Counted from the first letter of the stretch, positions 31,614 through 40,606 are shown. The stretch: 64,000 nucleotides of DNA from Flavobacterium hankyongi (GCF_036840915.1 NZ_CP085725.1:2976001-3040000), one strand, 5' to 3'. Numbers and translations: made by a program. Notes: a model not told the origin generated them from the letters alone.

Positions 31614-32090
31614 TTAAGAATTTAAATACCAAATACTACCATTTAAAATAGTTGCAAAACTAACCCAAGCCAAATAAGGATATAATAATTTTGAAGCCAA
31701 CGAATCAATTTTACCAAAAGCTTTTATGGTTTCAAAAATGAACAGCCAAAGTAATAAGATTTCAAGGAAGGCTAAAAAAGGATTACACAACCCAAAAAAT
31801 AAAACAGACCACAAAGCATTTAGAAACAATTGAATGCCAAAAAGAGTCATTGCTTGTTTCTTGTTATTACTTTTCTCATTGCTCCAAACAATAGCAAAAG
31901 CCAGTCCCATCAGGATGTATAAAAGAGTCCATACCGGAGCAAATACCCACGAAGGCGGATTAAAAAAAGGTTTTATAACTGTAGGAAACCAAGTTTTTAC
32001 TGAGGATTGCGTAGCAAAACCAGAAAGAAATCCAACTAATAAACAGGTAAAAACGGATACTAATGCTTTTGAGAGGTGTATTCTTTTCAA
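31614..32090 (-). CDS. tspO: TspO/MBR family membrane protein
   Basis: A 158-residue protein with about five hydrophobic segments and the family's aromatic-rich core: WFPTVIKPFFNPPSWVFAPVW, LLYILMGLAFAIVW, NALWSVLFFGL and a C-terminal YLAWVSFATILNGSIWYLN. TspO proteins bind porphyrins or sterols in membranes and have been linked to tetrapyrrole handling and stress responses. The role in flavobacteria is not settled. It is a lone leftward gene, divergent from the mevalonate decarboxylase gene with 78 bases between the starts. Confidence 0.92.
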   Translation of the reverse strand: MKRIHLSKALVSVFTCLLVGFLSGFATQSSVKTWFPTVIKPFFNPPSWVFAPVWTLLYILMGLAFAIVWSNEKSNNKKQAMTLFGIQLFLNALWSVLFFGLCNPFLAFLEILLLWLFIFETIKAFGKIDSLASKLLYPYLAWVSFATILNGSIWYLNS

Positions 32091-32143
32091 AATTTAATTT
32101 CATTTGTTTGAACGTAAATTTAAACATTCCTGAACAAAAAAAG

Positions 32144-32151
32144 TATCTTTG
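32144..32151 (+). promoter_or_regulatory. Candidate -7 promoter box (TATCTTTG)
   Basis: An exact TAnnTTTG match lies 17 bases before the mevalonate decarboxylase ATG. No -33 TTG at the standard spacing is visible. Confidence 0.45.
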
Positions 32152-32168
32152 CCTAAATTTTAGTTTTT

Positions 32169-33248
32169 ATGTTTTCTGAAAAGGATTTTATCGCTTCAAA
32201 TTATACAATTTCTACAACCGAAGGTTCTTTTGAATGGAGTGCACCAAGTAATATTGCTTTAGTTAAATATTGGGGAAAAATAGGGAGCCAACTTCCAGCA
32301 AATCCATCAATTAGCTTTACACTAAATAATTGTAAAACAATTACAAAATTAGCTTTTTCGAAAAAACAAAACGATGGTGATTTCTCATTCGATTTATTAT
32401 TTGAAGGCAAGCCAAAAGAAGATTTTAAACCTAAAATTCAGAAATTCTTCGAACGTATTTTTGAGTTTTGTCCGTATTTGAAAGATTTTCATTTTACGAT
32501 TGATACTCAAAATACTTTTCCACACAGTTCTGGTATTGCTTCTTCGGCTTCAGGAATGGCAGCAATGGCTATGAATGTCATGAGTCTAGAAAGATTATTA
32601 AATCCTGAAATTAAAGAAGAATATTTTTATCAAAAAGCCTCTTTACTGGCACGTTTAGGGTCTGGTAGTGCTTGCCGAAGCGTAAAAGGTGAAGTTGTTG
32701 TTTGGGGCGAGCATAAAGAAATTACAGAAAGTTCAAATTTATTTGGAGTTGAATTTTCAAGTATCCATGACAATTTTAAGAATTACCAGGACACTATCCT
32801 GTTGGTTGATAAAGGGGAGAAGCAAGTATCTAGTACCGTTGGACATGATTTAATGCACAATCACCCTTTTGCCGAAAGACGATTTGAGCAAGCTCATGAA
32901 AATCTGTCGAAAATGAAATTTATCCTAGAAACAGGAAATACGGAAGAATTTATCAAAATTGTAGAAAGTGAAGCGCTTACTTTACATGCCATGATGATGA
33001 CTTCTATGCCGTATTTTATTTTGATGAAACCGAATACTTTAGAGATCATTAATAAGATTTGGAAATTTAGAAATGAAACGCAAATACCTGTTTGTTTTAC
33101 ACTAGATGCTGGTGCTAATGTTCATGTTTTATATCCAAAAGACACTAAAGAAAAAGTTTTGCAATTTATTAAGGACGAATTAGTTGGCTATTGTCAAAAT
33201 GGTCAATATATTTGTGACGAAATTGGACATGGTGCTATGTCAATTTAA
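32169..33248 (+). CDS. mvaD: diphosphomevalonate decarboxylase
   Basis: A 359-residue GHMP-superfamily enzyme that converts mevalonate diphosphate and ATP to isopentenyl diphosphate, the last step of the mevalonate pathway. SNIALVKYWGK (27-37) is the decarboxylase hallmark, HSSGIASSASGM (119-130) is the ATP-binding loop, and LGSGSACRSVKGEVVVWGE and LDAGANVHVLY carry the catalytic region. It is followed after 47 bases by mevalonate kinase and then a prenyltransferase gene, forming an isoprenoid cluster. Confidence 0.95.
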   Translation: MFSEKDFIASNYTISTTEGSFEWSAPSNIALVKYWGKIGSQLPANPSISFTLNNCKTITKLAFSKKQNDGDFSFDLLFEGKPKEDFKPKIQKFFERIFEFCPYLKDFHFTIDTQNTFPHSSGIASSASGMAAMAMNVMSLERLLNPEIKEEYFYQKASLLARLGSGSACRSVKGEVVVWGEHKEITESSNLFGVEFSSIHDNFKNYQDTILLVDKGEKQVSSTVGHDLMHNHPFAERRFEQAHENLSKMKFILETGNTEEFIKIVESEALTLHAMMMTSMPYFILMKPNTLEIINKIWKFRNETQIPVCFTLDAGANVHVLYPKDTKEKVLQFIKDELVGYCQNGQYICDEIGHGAMSI

Positions 33249-33295
33249 TTTGTATCTTTATAACTGTAAACTAATTACCGTTAACACTTAACCAC

Positions 33296-34234
33296 ATGAA
33301 AGGACCTCTATTCTACTCAAAAATTCTGCTTTTCGGAGAGTATGGAATTATTAAAGATTCTAAAGGTTTGGCAATTCCTTATAATTTTTACAACGGAGCT
33401 TTAAAAATTGAAGAGAATCCTTCAGTTGATGCAATCAAATCCAACGAAAGTTTAAAGCGTTTTGCTGCTTATTTAAGTGAATTGCAGTCTGAACAACCAT
33501 CATTGGTAACTTTCAATATGGAAGCATTAAAAGCAGATGTAGCTAACGGAATGTATTTCGATTCAAGTATTCCGCAAGGGTATGGAGTAGGTAGCAGTGG
33601 TGCTTTAGTTGCAGCTATTTATGATAAGTATGCAAACAGTAAAATAACAGTTCTTGAAAATTTAACTCGCGAGAAACTATTACAGTTAAAAGCTATTTTT
33701 TCTCAAATGGAATCTTTTTTTCACGGGAAAAGTTCAGGACTAGATCCTTTAAATAGTTATTTAAGCATTCCAATTTTAATCAATTCAAAAGATAATATCG
33801 AAGCTACAGGAATTCCTACTCAAAGCGCTAATGGTAAAGGAGCTGTTTTCTTGCTTGATTCTGGAATGGTTGGGGAAACAGCACCGATGGTTAATATTTT
33901 TATGGAAAATCTTAAAGAAGAAGGCTTCCGTAAAATGCTTAAGTCACAATTTATAAAATATACTGATGCGTGTGTAGAAAACTTTCTGCACGGAGATATG
34001 AAATCTCTTTTTTCAAATACAAAAAAACTTTCAAAAGTTGTTTTGAATAACTTTAAACCAATGATTCCTGAACATTTTCATCAAGTTTGGCAACGTGGAA
34101 TCGATACCAACGATTATTACTTAAAATTGTGTGGTTCAGGTGGAGGTGGTTATATCCTTGGTTTTGCTCAAGACTTTGCAAAAGCTAAAGAATCGTTAAA
34201 AGATTATAAGCTGGAAGTAGTTTATCAGTTTTAA
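33296..34234 (+). CDS. mvk: mevalonate kinase-like GHMP kinase
   Basis: A 312-residue cytoplasmic kinase. The N terminus (YSKILLFGEYGII, a GHMP substrate motif), the ATP loop (PQGYGVGSSGALVAA, 93-106) and the C-terminal LCGSGGGGYILGFA motif are those of mevalonate kinases. Its place between mvaD and the prenyltransferase supports mevalonate as substrate. The window has a second GHMP kinase at 45576 beside HMG-CoA reductase, so the split of mevalonate and phosphomevalonate phosphorylation between the two is inferred. Confidence 0.87.
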   Translation: MKGPLFYSKILLFGEYGIIKDSKGLAIPYNFYNGALKIEENPSVDAIKSNESLKRFAAYLSELQSEQPSLVTFNMEALKADVANGMYFDSSIPQGYGVGSSGALVAAIYDKYANSKITVLENLTREKLLQLKAIFSQMESFFHGKSSGLDPLNSYLSIPILINSKDNIEATGIPTQSANGKGAVFLLDSGMVGETAPMVNIFMENLKEEGFRKMLKSQFIKYTDACVENFLHGDMKSLFSNTKKLSKVVLNNFKPMIPEHFHQVWQRGIDTNDYYLKLCGSGGGGYILGFAQDFAKAKESLKDYKLEVVYQF

Positions 34235-34278
34235 TTTTTATTTTCGGAAGTGTAATCACTTTCAAATTATAGTTAATC

Positions 34279-35196
34279 ATGCTCACAAGGAAGACAAAAT
34301 TATTGCTGATGAAAATTTTCAGTTTGTTTTCTGTGGTGAGAGGTTATAATATTCCTATTATTGTCTTAGCACAATATTTATCTTCAATATTTATATTGGC
34401 TCCCGAAAGGAGAGCGCTTGAGGTGTTATTGGATTGGCGCCTGTTTATCTTGGTTTTTGTTTCGACTTTAACAATTGCATCAGGCTACATCATCAATAAT
34501 TTTTATGATTCCGAGAAAGACTTAATAAATCGTCCTAACAAATCAATGTTAGATAGGCTAGTAAGTCAAAAAACAAAACTTCAGGTTTATTTCGGACTCA
34601 ATTTCTTAGCTACAGCTTTAGCTTTTATTATTTCTTTTAGAGCAGCATTATTCTTTGCAGTCTATATTTTTCTGATTTGGTTTTATTCTCATAAATTAAA
34701 GAAATATCCAATAATTGGTAACCTTACTGCATCGCTATTGGCAGTGCTTCCTTTTTTTGGAATTTTATTGTATTTCAAAAACTTTTATCATGTGATTTTT
34801 GCTCATGCAACATTTCTGTTTCTTTTAATTTTGATTCGTGAAATGATTAAAGACTTAGAAAATTTAAAAGGAGATGTAGCAAATAACTATCAAACTATAC
34901 CTGTTCGTTTTGGTGAAAGAATTTCGAAACAAGTCATTACAATTTTGACTATTTCGACCGTAATTCCGGTTTATATTTTAATCGAAAAATTCGACGTAGG
35001 GTACATGGATATTTACTTTTATGTTGCATTTATGGCGCTAATAAGCTTTTTGATGAAACTTTGGCAATCAAATGAGCATTCTGGATATGTTCAACTTCAT
35101 AATGCTTTAAAAATTTTGATTGTGGCAGGAGTTTTTAGTATCGTTTTAATCAATCCTGTTGTTTTAATTCACGGTAAAGCAATTTTACGTATATGA
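34279..35196 (+). CDS. UbiA-family prenyltransferase, possibly geranylgeranylglyceryl-phosphate type
   Basis: A 305-residue polytopic membrane enzyme. The first Asp-rich motif NNFYDSEKD (73-81) and the second, REMIKDLENLKGD, bind the Mg-prenyl diphosphate in UbiA enzymes; about eight or nine hydrophobic segments are present. The NRPNKSMLDRLVS pattern after motif 1 resembles digeranylgeranylglyceryl phosphate synthase-like proteins of the Bacteroidota, but quinone (MenA/UbiA-type) or heme (CtaB-like) prenylation cannot be excluded. It lies 44 bases after mevalonate kinase and overlaps the next gene by 4 bases, so isoprenoid supply and use are encoded together. Confidence 0.8.
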   Translation: MLTRKTKLLLMKIFSLFSVVRGYNIPIIVLAQYLSSIFILAPERRALEVLLDWRLFILVFVSTLTIASGYIINNFYDSEKDLINRPNKSMLDRLVSQKTKLQVYFGLNFLATALAFIISFRAALFFAVYIFLIWFYSHKLKKYPIIGNLTASLLAVLPFFGILLYFKNFYHVIFAHATFLFLLILIREMIKDLENLKGDVANNYQTIPVRFGERISKQVITILTISTVIPVYILIEKFDVGYMDIYFYVAFMALISFLMKLWQSNEHSGYVQLHNALKILIVAGVFSIVLINPVVLIHGKAILRI

Positions 35197-35981
35197 GATT
35201 TTTCTTTTTTCTTTTAATTCCTTTTATTTTTTATGGTCAAAATGAAGGTAAAAATGACTTTCAAAATAAAATAATTGAAGAGCATTTAACAAACTGTGCG
35301 CATAAGTACAATTATACTTTTCAAATGAAAGAATGGCAAGATTGTATTGACGCTGGTCTTAAAAAAGATAGCACAATTGCTTACTTGTGGCAACAAAAAG
35401 CAATGCCATACTTTAAAGAAAGAAAATATGAAGTAGGCATGCAGTATATTAATAAAGCAGTTTTGTATAATCCAGAAAGATGGCAACCTTACAGAGCTTT
35501 CATCAAATGTATTTTTGCAAAAACGTATAAAGATGCCATCGCCGATTTTGAAGATTGTAAAAAGAAATACGGGAATGGTTATGTAATGGATCATACGTTT
35601 GATTTCTACATGGCATTGAGTTATTTGCAATTGACCGAATTTATAAAAGCCGAAAAATTACTTCAGAATTATGTAGATGAAATGTTGAAGAAAAATGGTG
35701 AAGACTGGGTACATCATACAGCCTTATTCTATTTAGGGATTTCAAAATATGAACAAGGAAGATATGAGGATGCAATTGTAGAATTTGACAGAGCATTGAA
35801 AAAATATCCTAATTATTCTGATGTTAAAACATATAAAGGACTTTGTTTTTATAAGCTTGGAAAAAAAGAAGACGCTGAAGTGATTATGAAAGAGGCAAAG
35901 GCAGATTATGAATTAGGCTATAAAATCAATGAGGATAATGTAGTTTATGAGACATATCCTTATCAAGTGAGAAGAAAGTAA
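35193..35981 (+). CDS. exported TPR-repeat protein
   Basis: A 262-residue protein with a short signal peptide (MRFFFFLLIPFIFYGQ). It has several TPR units: YKYTFQMKEWQDCIDAGLKKD, YEVGMQYINKAVLYNPERWQPY, and HTALFYLGISKYEQGRYEDAIVEFDRALKKYPNYSDV. The role is unknown; TPRs usually scaffold protein contacts, here in the periplasm. It overlaps the prenyltransferase gene by four bases (ATGA), so it is translated from the same messenger. I see no enzymatic motif. Confidence 0.85.
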   Translation: MRFFFFLLIPFIFYGQNEGKNDFQNKIIEEHLTNCAHKYNYTFQMKEWQDCIDAGLKKDSTIAYLWQQKAMPYFKERKYEVGMQYINKAVLYNPERWQPYRAFIKCIFAKTYKDAIADFEDCKKKYGNGYVMDHTFDFYMALSYLQLTEFIKAEKLLQNYVDEMLKKNGEDWVHHTALFYLGISKYEQGRYEDAIVEFDRALKKYPNYSDVKTYKGLCFYKLGKKEDAEVIMKEAKADYELGYKINEDNVVYETYPYQVRRK

Positions 35982-36000
35982 TTGTAAAATCTTAATTTCC

Positions 36001-36008
36001 TATCTTTG
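36001..36008 (+). promoter_or_regulatory. Candidate promoter: -7 box TATCTTTG, TTG upstream at 35982-35984
   Basis: An exact -7 match has a TTG 16 bases upstream, near the expected -33 spacing, and sits 17 bases before the pseudouridine synthase ATG. Confidence 0.5.
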
Positions 36009-36025
36009 CAAAAAAATATTGAAAG

Positions 36026-36928
36026 ATGAATAACGGAAGAGGTAATAATAAAAGAAATACGACAGGAAAATCAAATTCTGGAGGGAAATCAAATGCAGGA
36101 GGGAAAAGACCTAGCGCAGCAGCTAAAGATGGATTTAAGAAAGACAACTCAAAGACAGGATTTTCTAAACCTAAACCGACAGTAAGTAAGCCTAAACCGG
36201 CAAAAACTGAAAAATCTGACGATATCCGTTTAAATAAATACATTTCAAACTCAGGGGTTTGTTCTCGCCGTGATGCAGATATTTATATTCAATCTGGTAA
36301 CGTAAAAGTGAATGGTGAAGTAATTACAGAGATGGGGTATAAAGTAAAACCTGGAGATGTAGTTAATTTTGATGGAGCAACACTTATACCTGAAAAGAAA
36401 GAGTATATTCTATTGAATAAACCTAAAGGATTTACAACTTCAAAAGATGAGGATGTGAATTCCAATAATGTTCTTGATCTAGTGCGTAATGCTACAAAAG
36501 CAAAAATTCAGCCTATAGGTCGTATGGACAAGACAACAACGGGATTGTTATTGTTTACTAATGATTCTGATATGGTTAGAAAATTCACACTTCCTAATCA
36601 ACGTTCGTCAAAAGTGTACCAAGTTTCTTTAGATAGAAATTTGAAATTTGAAGATCTTGAAAAAATCGCATCAGGACTAACTATTGATAATCACAGAATT
36701 TTTGTTGAAGAGATTTCATATATTGATGGAGAACCAAAATCAGAAATCGGGGTAAAGATGAAAACTGCCAATGTAAAAGTGGTCCGTAACATTTTTGAAC
36801 ATTTAAAATACAATGCTATAAAAATTGACCGAGTTGTTTTTGCAGGATTAACAAAGAAAAATCTACCGAGAGGGAATTGGAGATTTTTAACAGATCAAGA
36901 AATAATCAATTTAAAAAATACACAATAA
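36026..36928 (+). CDS. rRNA pseudouridine synthase, RsuA/RluB/RluF family
   Basis: A 300-residue enzyme that isomerises uridine in ribosomal RNA. Residues 1-65 are a basic low-complexity tail rich in Lys, Gly, Asn and Ser, common in this family in Bacteroidota. An S4 RNA-binding domain follows (IRLNKYISNSGVCSRRDADIYI), then the catalytic domain with D168 in GRMDKTTTGLLLFTND and the YILLNKPKGF motif. The target nucleotide (16S U516-type or 23S U2604/U2605-type) is not determined. It is followed by a terminator. Confidence 0.92.
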   Translation: MNNGRGNNKRNTTGKSNSGGKSNAGGKRPSAAAKDGFKKDNSKTGFSKPKPTVSKPKPAKTEKSDDIRLNKYISNSGVCSRRDADIYIQSGNVKVNGEVITEMGYKVKPGDVVNFDGATLIPEKKEYILLNKPKGFTTSKDEDVNSNNVLDLVRNATKAKIQPIGRMDKTTTGLLLFTNDSDMVRKFTLPNQRSSKVYQVSLDRNLKFEDLEKIASGLTIDNHRIFVEEISYIDGEPKSEIGVKMKTANVKVVRNIFEHLKYNAIKIDRVVFAGLTKKNLPRGNWRFLTDQEIINLKNTQ

Positions 36929-36933
36929 AATAC

Positions 36934-36954
36934 AATCCCGATTCGTTCGGGATT
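36934..36954 (+). terminator. Intrinsic terminator after the pseudouridine synthase gene
   Basis: An 8-bp stem (AATCCCGA and TCGGGATT, loop TTCGT) followed by a run of T begins 6 bases after the stop codon. Confidence 0.85.
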
Positions 36955-36968
36955 TTTTAATACTATTT

Positions 36969-37331
36969 ATGACACCAGAAAATTTACAATCTATCGCCTT
37001 TAGATGGTTCGAAGCCTTTAACACCAAAGAATTAGAAAAATTATTATCGCTTTACGATGATGAAGCAAAACATTTTAGTCCAAAACTAAAAATTCGTCAA
37101 CCCGAAACCAATGGATTGGTTGTAGGAAAACAAGCCATGCGCGAGTGGTGGCAAGATGCATTTGACAGACTTCCAAGTTTGCATTATAAAGTAACTTCTT
37201 TAACAGCAAACACAGATCGCGTTTTTATGGAATACATAAGACAAGTCGATGGAGAAGAAGATATGTTCGTAGCAGAAGTGTTAGAAGTCCGAGACGGAAA
37301 AATAATAGCATCCCGAGTGTACCACGGATAA
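36969..37331 (+). CDS. SnoaL-like/NTF2-fold protein
   Basis: A 120-residue protein with an NTF2-like cone fold: FRWFEAFNTKELEKLLSLYDDEAKHFSPKL, a middle WWQDAFDRLPSLHYKV helix-strand unit, and terminal VAEVLEVRDGKIIASRVYHG. These small proteins can be isomerases or cyclases, or simply bind ligands; no catalytic assignment is justified. It has no signal peptide, so it is cytoplasmic. It is a single gene between two hairpin terminators. Confidence 0.82.
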   Translation: MTPENLQSIAFRWFEAFNTKELEKLLSLYDDEAKHFSPKLKIRQPETNGLVVGKQAMREWWQDAFDRLPSLHYKVTSLTANTDRVFMEYIRQVDGEEDMFVAEVLEVRDGKIIASRVYHG

Positions 37332-37335
37332 CTCA

Positions 37336-37377
37336 AAAGCCTTTAAACCTAAATAAAATGTTAAGTTTAAAGGCTTT
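37336..37377 (+). terminator. Hairpin after the SnoaL-like gene
   Basis: A 13-bp perfect stem (AAAGCCTTTAAAC and GTTTAAAGGCTTT) with a 16-base loop that can itself pair by 3 bases. It starts 4 bases past the stop; the T run afterwards is broken (ATTGTTTT), so it may be a modest terminator. Confidence 0.7.
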
Positions 37378-37436
37378 ATTGTTTTAAAAACAACCAATTT
37401 TATTAGCTTTACTATCAATCATCCTAATCTATAACT

Positions 37437-39191
37437 ATGAAAAAAGTAATTCTTTTATCGGCAGCACTTCCTTTTGTGTTTACTAGTTGTAAAAAAGAAA
37501 CGAAGACAGCAGATTTTGCTACTGTTACTAATAACTATTTTAAAGAGAAAAACGAGTTAGAACCACTTAATGCAACTCTCAATGGTCAAAACGAATTCAA
37601 TGACCAGTTTGTGTTCGAAATGACCGATTCATATCGAAAAAAACAATCCGATTTCTTTAATAAATACGAATCAGAATTAGCCGAAATAGATTCAGAAAGT
37701 CTTACACCAGAAGAAAAAATAAGCTACGAAATTATCAAATGGGAAACTGCTGTTGGAAAAGATTTTCTAAAAACAGATGCTAATTTGATGCCAATACATC
37801 AGTTTTGGGGTACACATTTAACAATGACGCAATTTGCCAGTGCAACTGCAGCACAGCCTTTCAAAACAGAAAAAGATTATAGAAACTTTTTGAAAAGAAT
37901 GGACGCTTACAGTGTTTGGATTGACTCTGCTGTTGTGTATATGAAAAAAGGAATGGCTAAAAAAATGGTCCTGCCTAAGGCTTTGACGGTTAAGTTGATT
38001 CCGCAATTTGAAGAGCAAATCACTCCAAAAGTGGAAGATAATATTTTTTATTCTTCTATAAAAAGTTTGCCAAATGATTTGTCAGCCGATGTAAAATCAT
38101 CCTTAAAGAATGATTATGCCTCAATGATTAATAATAAACTTATGCCTCAGTATAAAAAGATGGTCGATTTCTTAAAAACAGAATATTTGCCAGCTTCTAG
38201 AAATACTAGTGGAATAGGAAGTATTCCTGGTGGTAAGGAATTGTATGCAGTTTATGCTAAACAATGGACTACTACAACAAAAACACCTGAAGAAATACAT
38301 GAGTTAGGTTTGAGTGAAGTGGCTCGTTTAAAATCTGAAATGGAAAAAGTTAAAGCAAAAGTTGGTTTTAAAGGGACTGTAGTTGAATTCTTTAATTATG
38401 TTCGTAATAAAAAGGAGTTAATGCCTTTTAAGAAACCTGAAGAAGTCATTGCTAACTTTGAAGCAATTCACAAAAAAATAAAGCCAAACGTAGATAAGCT
38501 TTTCTCATTACAACCTAAAACCCCTTTTGAGATAAGAAGAGTAGAGGCTTTTAGAGAAAAAACCGCAAGTGCCGAGTATGTTCAAGGAGCTGCTGATGGT
38601 TCACGTCCTGGCGTTTTTTATGTGCCAATTCCAGATGTTACAAAATACAACTATTATGGTGACGAAGATTTGTTTCTACATGAAGCAATTCCAGGGCATC
38701 ATTTTCAAATTTCTTTACAACAGGAAAATCAAGAGTTGCCTGATTTTAGAAAATTCAATTGGTTTGGAGCTTATGGAGAAGGTTGGGCGCTTTACACAGA
38801 AAGTTTAGGGAAAGAATTGGGATTATATGATGATCCATACCAATATTTTGGGATGTTAGGTAACGAAATGCATCGTGCAATTCGCTTAGTGGTAGATACT
38901 GGAATGCATTCTAAAGGATGGACACGTGAGCAGGCGATAAAATATTCGCTTGAAAACGAAGCAGAGAGCGAGGCAAGTATTATTTCTGAAGTAGAAAGAT
39001 ATATGGCTATTCCTGGTCAGGCTTTATCGTATAAAATTGGCCAACTAAAAATTATTGAACTTCGAAAAAAAGCTGAAAATGCTATGAAAGATAAGTTTGA
39101 TATTAAAGTCTTCCATCAAAAAGTGTTAGAATCTGGAGTAATGCCGTTGGCTTTATTAGAGAAAAAAATCAATGATTGGATCGAGAAATAA
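37437..39191 (+). CDS. DUF885-family putative metallopeptidase lipoprotein
   Basis: A 584-residue lipoprotein (lipobox FTSC, Cys18). The HEAIPGHHFQ segment at residues 415-424 is the HExxxGH-like zinc-binding signature of DUF885 proteins. A downstream GEGWALYTESLGKELGLYDD helix and AESEASIISEVERYMAIPGQALSYKIG region complete the family pattern. Catalysis of peptide cleavage is inferred from the motif; substrates are unknown. The residues after the cysteine are KKETK, not the acidic export signal, so a periplasmic location is likely. It is monocistronic. Confidence 0.9.
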   Translation: MKKVILLSAALPFVFTSCKKETKTADFATVTNNYFKEKNELEPLNATLNGQNEFNDQFVFEMTDSYRKKQSDFFNKYESELAEIDSESLTPEEKISYEIIKWETAVGKDFLKTDANLMPIHQFWGTHLTMTQFASATAAQPFKTEKDYRNFLKRMDAYSVWIDSAVVYMKKGMAKKMVLPKALTVKLIPQFEEQITPKVEDNIFYSSIKSLPNDLSADVKSSLKNDYASMINNKLMPQYKKMVDFLKTEYLPASRNTSGIGSIPGGKELYAVYAKQWTTTTKTPEEIHELGLSEVARLKSEMEKVKAKVGFKGTVVEFFNYVRNKKELMPFKKPEEVIANFEAIHKKIKPNVDKLFSLQPKTPFEIRRVEAFREKTASAEYVQGAADGSRPGVFYVPIPDVTKYNYYGDEDLFLHEAIPGHHFQISLQQENQELPDFRKFNWFGAYGEGWALYTESLGKELGLYDDPYQYFGMLGNEMHRAIRLVVDTGMHSKGWTREQAIKYSLENEAESEASIISEVERYMAIPGQALSYKIGQLKIIELRKKAENAMKDKFDIKVFHQKVLESGVMPLALLEKKINDWIEK

Positions 39192-39196
39192 AAAAT

Positions 39197-39221
39197 AAAA
39201 GGCCACATTAAGTGGTCTTTT
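39197..39221 (+). terminator. Intrinsic terminator after the DUF885 gene
   Basis: A stem AAAAGGCCAC and GTGGTCTTTT (one G-U pair, 5-base loop) followed by T, 6 bases after the stop codon. Confidence 0.85.
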
Positions 39222-39281
39222 TTATTAAAAAGACCTTTAATTGTTTTGCCTAAAAACAGTAATTAAAATTAATTAAACGGT

Positions 39282-39289
39282 TACATTTG
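39282..39289 (+). promoter_or_regulatory. Candidate -7 promoter box (TACATTTG)
   Basis: A TAnnTTTG match lies 21 bases before the T9SS cargo ATG; no -33 element is evident. Confidence 0.4.
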
Positions 39290-39310
39290 TCTATCCACAA
39301 TTATTAAAAT

Positions 39311-40357
39311 ATGAAAAATAACTACTTTAAATTATTGATAATCATTTTTGTGACTCTTTTTATAAAGACAGCTTCCTTTTCTCAAACTACACTAAGTGCA
39401 GGAGATATGATGATTATTGGTTGTGATTTAAATGCCAATATTTTTAGGGTGGTTTTATTAAAAGATATTACTTCAAATACAGTTATTAAATTTACAGATA
39501 TAGGTTGGTTGACCGGTACACCCGGAGCATGGGAAACAAATAGCTCTAATCTCTCTGGAGAGGGTACTATAACTTGGACAACTACAACCAGTTTGGCTTC
39601 TGGTACTGTGCTGGATTTAAATTTTTTGGGTTCAGGAATGGCAAGTTTAAAAACAGTTGAAGGATCTCCTCAAAATCAATCTATTGTTGTGAACCAAATG
39701 TCATTAGCTGATGTTGTCAGTTCTAATGGAGAGAATTTGTTTGTTTATCAGGGTAATGCCTCTAACCCTTATTTTGTAACGGGGTTTAATAATATTGTTA
39801 TAAATACTGTATCAATTCTTATTGGTCTAAATGGCTGGACACCAGATGGCTCTTATATTAACGGCTACGCAATTACGTCTAACTTACCCAACGGGAATGG
39901 TAGTCAAAACGCATTAACAGATGGGATAAACGCTTTAGGGATGATAGATCCATGTAGACAAGTTCAGGTGCAATACACAGGACCAACAACTGCCACTGAT
40001 ATTTCTACATGGAAATCGCGTTTTATGAATCGTTCCAATTGGTCTTGTGGTTCTTCAGGGGTTACAAATTCGGTGGCAAACACAATTACAATTTTACCTT
40101 TGGCAGTAAGTGAATTTGAAACAATTTCAAATTTAAAACTCTATCCTAATCCAATGGCTAATAGCTTAAACATAGACTTCCAAAACTTAACTAATGCATC
40201 GGTTACAATTTATGATGTGAATGGAAGACTACTTAGAGCAAATAATCTTACAGAATTATCTAATACAATACCGACTTCAGATTTTCAAAAGGGAATTTAT
40301 TTCTTTAAAATTCAATCAAATGAGGGAAGTGTTACCAAGCGAATAGTGAAAGAGTAG
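39311..40357 (+). CDS. secreted protein with T9SS type A sorting domain
   Basis: A 348-residue protein with a signal peptide ending near KTASFSQ. The N-terminal ~240 residues form a beta-rich domain (LSAGDMMIIGCDLNANIFRVV, VIKFTDIGWLTGTPGAW, DWxxAS-like NRSNWSCG near the end) of a type found in flavobacterial secreted proteins; I do not assign a function. The C-terminal ~75 residues (LKLYPNPMANSLNI, VTIYDVNGRLL, FQKGIYFFKIQSNEGSVTKRIVKE) are a type A sorting domain, so it should be exported by T9SS and released or anchored at the surface. Confidence 0.85.
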   Translation: MKNNYFKLLIIIFVTLFIKTASFSQTTLSAGDMMIIGCDLNANIFRVVLLKDITSNTVIKFTDIGWLTGTPGAWETNSSNLSGEGTITWTTTTSLASGTVLDLNFLGSGMASLKTVEGSPQNQSIVVNQMSLADVVSSNGENLFVYQGNASNPYFVTGFNNIVINTVSILIGLNGWTPDGSYINGYAITSNLPNGNGSQNALTDGINALGMIDPCRQVQVQYTGPTTATDISTWKSRFMNRSNWSCGSSGVTNSVANTITILPLAVSEFETISNLKLYPNPMANSLNIDFQNLTNASVTIYDVNGRLLRANNLTELSNTIPTSDFQKGIYFFKIQSNEGSVTKRIVKE

Positions 40358-40372
40358 GAAAAGAATAAAAAC

Positions 40373-40401
40373 AAAAAACCCACTCTATGAGTGGGTTTTT
40401 T
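40373..40401. terminator. Bidirectional terminator between T9SS cargo gene and tRNA-Phe
   Basis: A 13-bp perfect stem (AAAAAACCCACTC, loop TAT, GAGTGGGTTTTTT) with A and T runs on both arms. It can end the rightward gene and, read leftward, the tRNA transcript whose 3' end is only 5 bases away. Confidence 0.9.
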
Positions 40402-40405
40402 AAGG

Positions 40406-40478
<73 letters not shown>

Positions 40479-40523
40479 TTTGGTTGCTTTCAGTTGAGCA
40501 TTTCTACTTGCTGATTGCGGGTG

Positions 40524-40554
40524 CAAATATAGAACCATTTTTCATTTATCCAAA
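40524..40554 (-). promoter_or_regulatory. Full Bacteroidota promoter of tRNA-Phe (TTTG-N19-TATATTTG)
   Basis: On the minus strand, a -33 TTTG (40551-40554) is separated by exactly 19 bases from a -7 TATATTTG (40524-40531). This matches the Bacteroidota primary sigma consensus fully and would start transcription ~40 bases before the mature tRNA 5' end. Confidence 0.75.
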
Positions 40555-40579
40555 ACAATTTTTTAAAAAAATCTATTAC

Positions 40580-40587
40580 TACCTTTG
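40580..40587 (+). promoter_or_regulatory. Candidate -7 promoter box (TACCTTTG)
   Basis: A TAnnTTTG match lies 19 bases before the coaX ATG at 40607. It supports that start rather than the in-frame upstream codon at 40391, which would run through the tRNA gene. Confidence 0.45.
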
Positions 40588-40606
40588 TTTCTCAAAAAAA
40601 TCAAGA

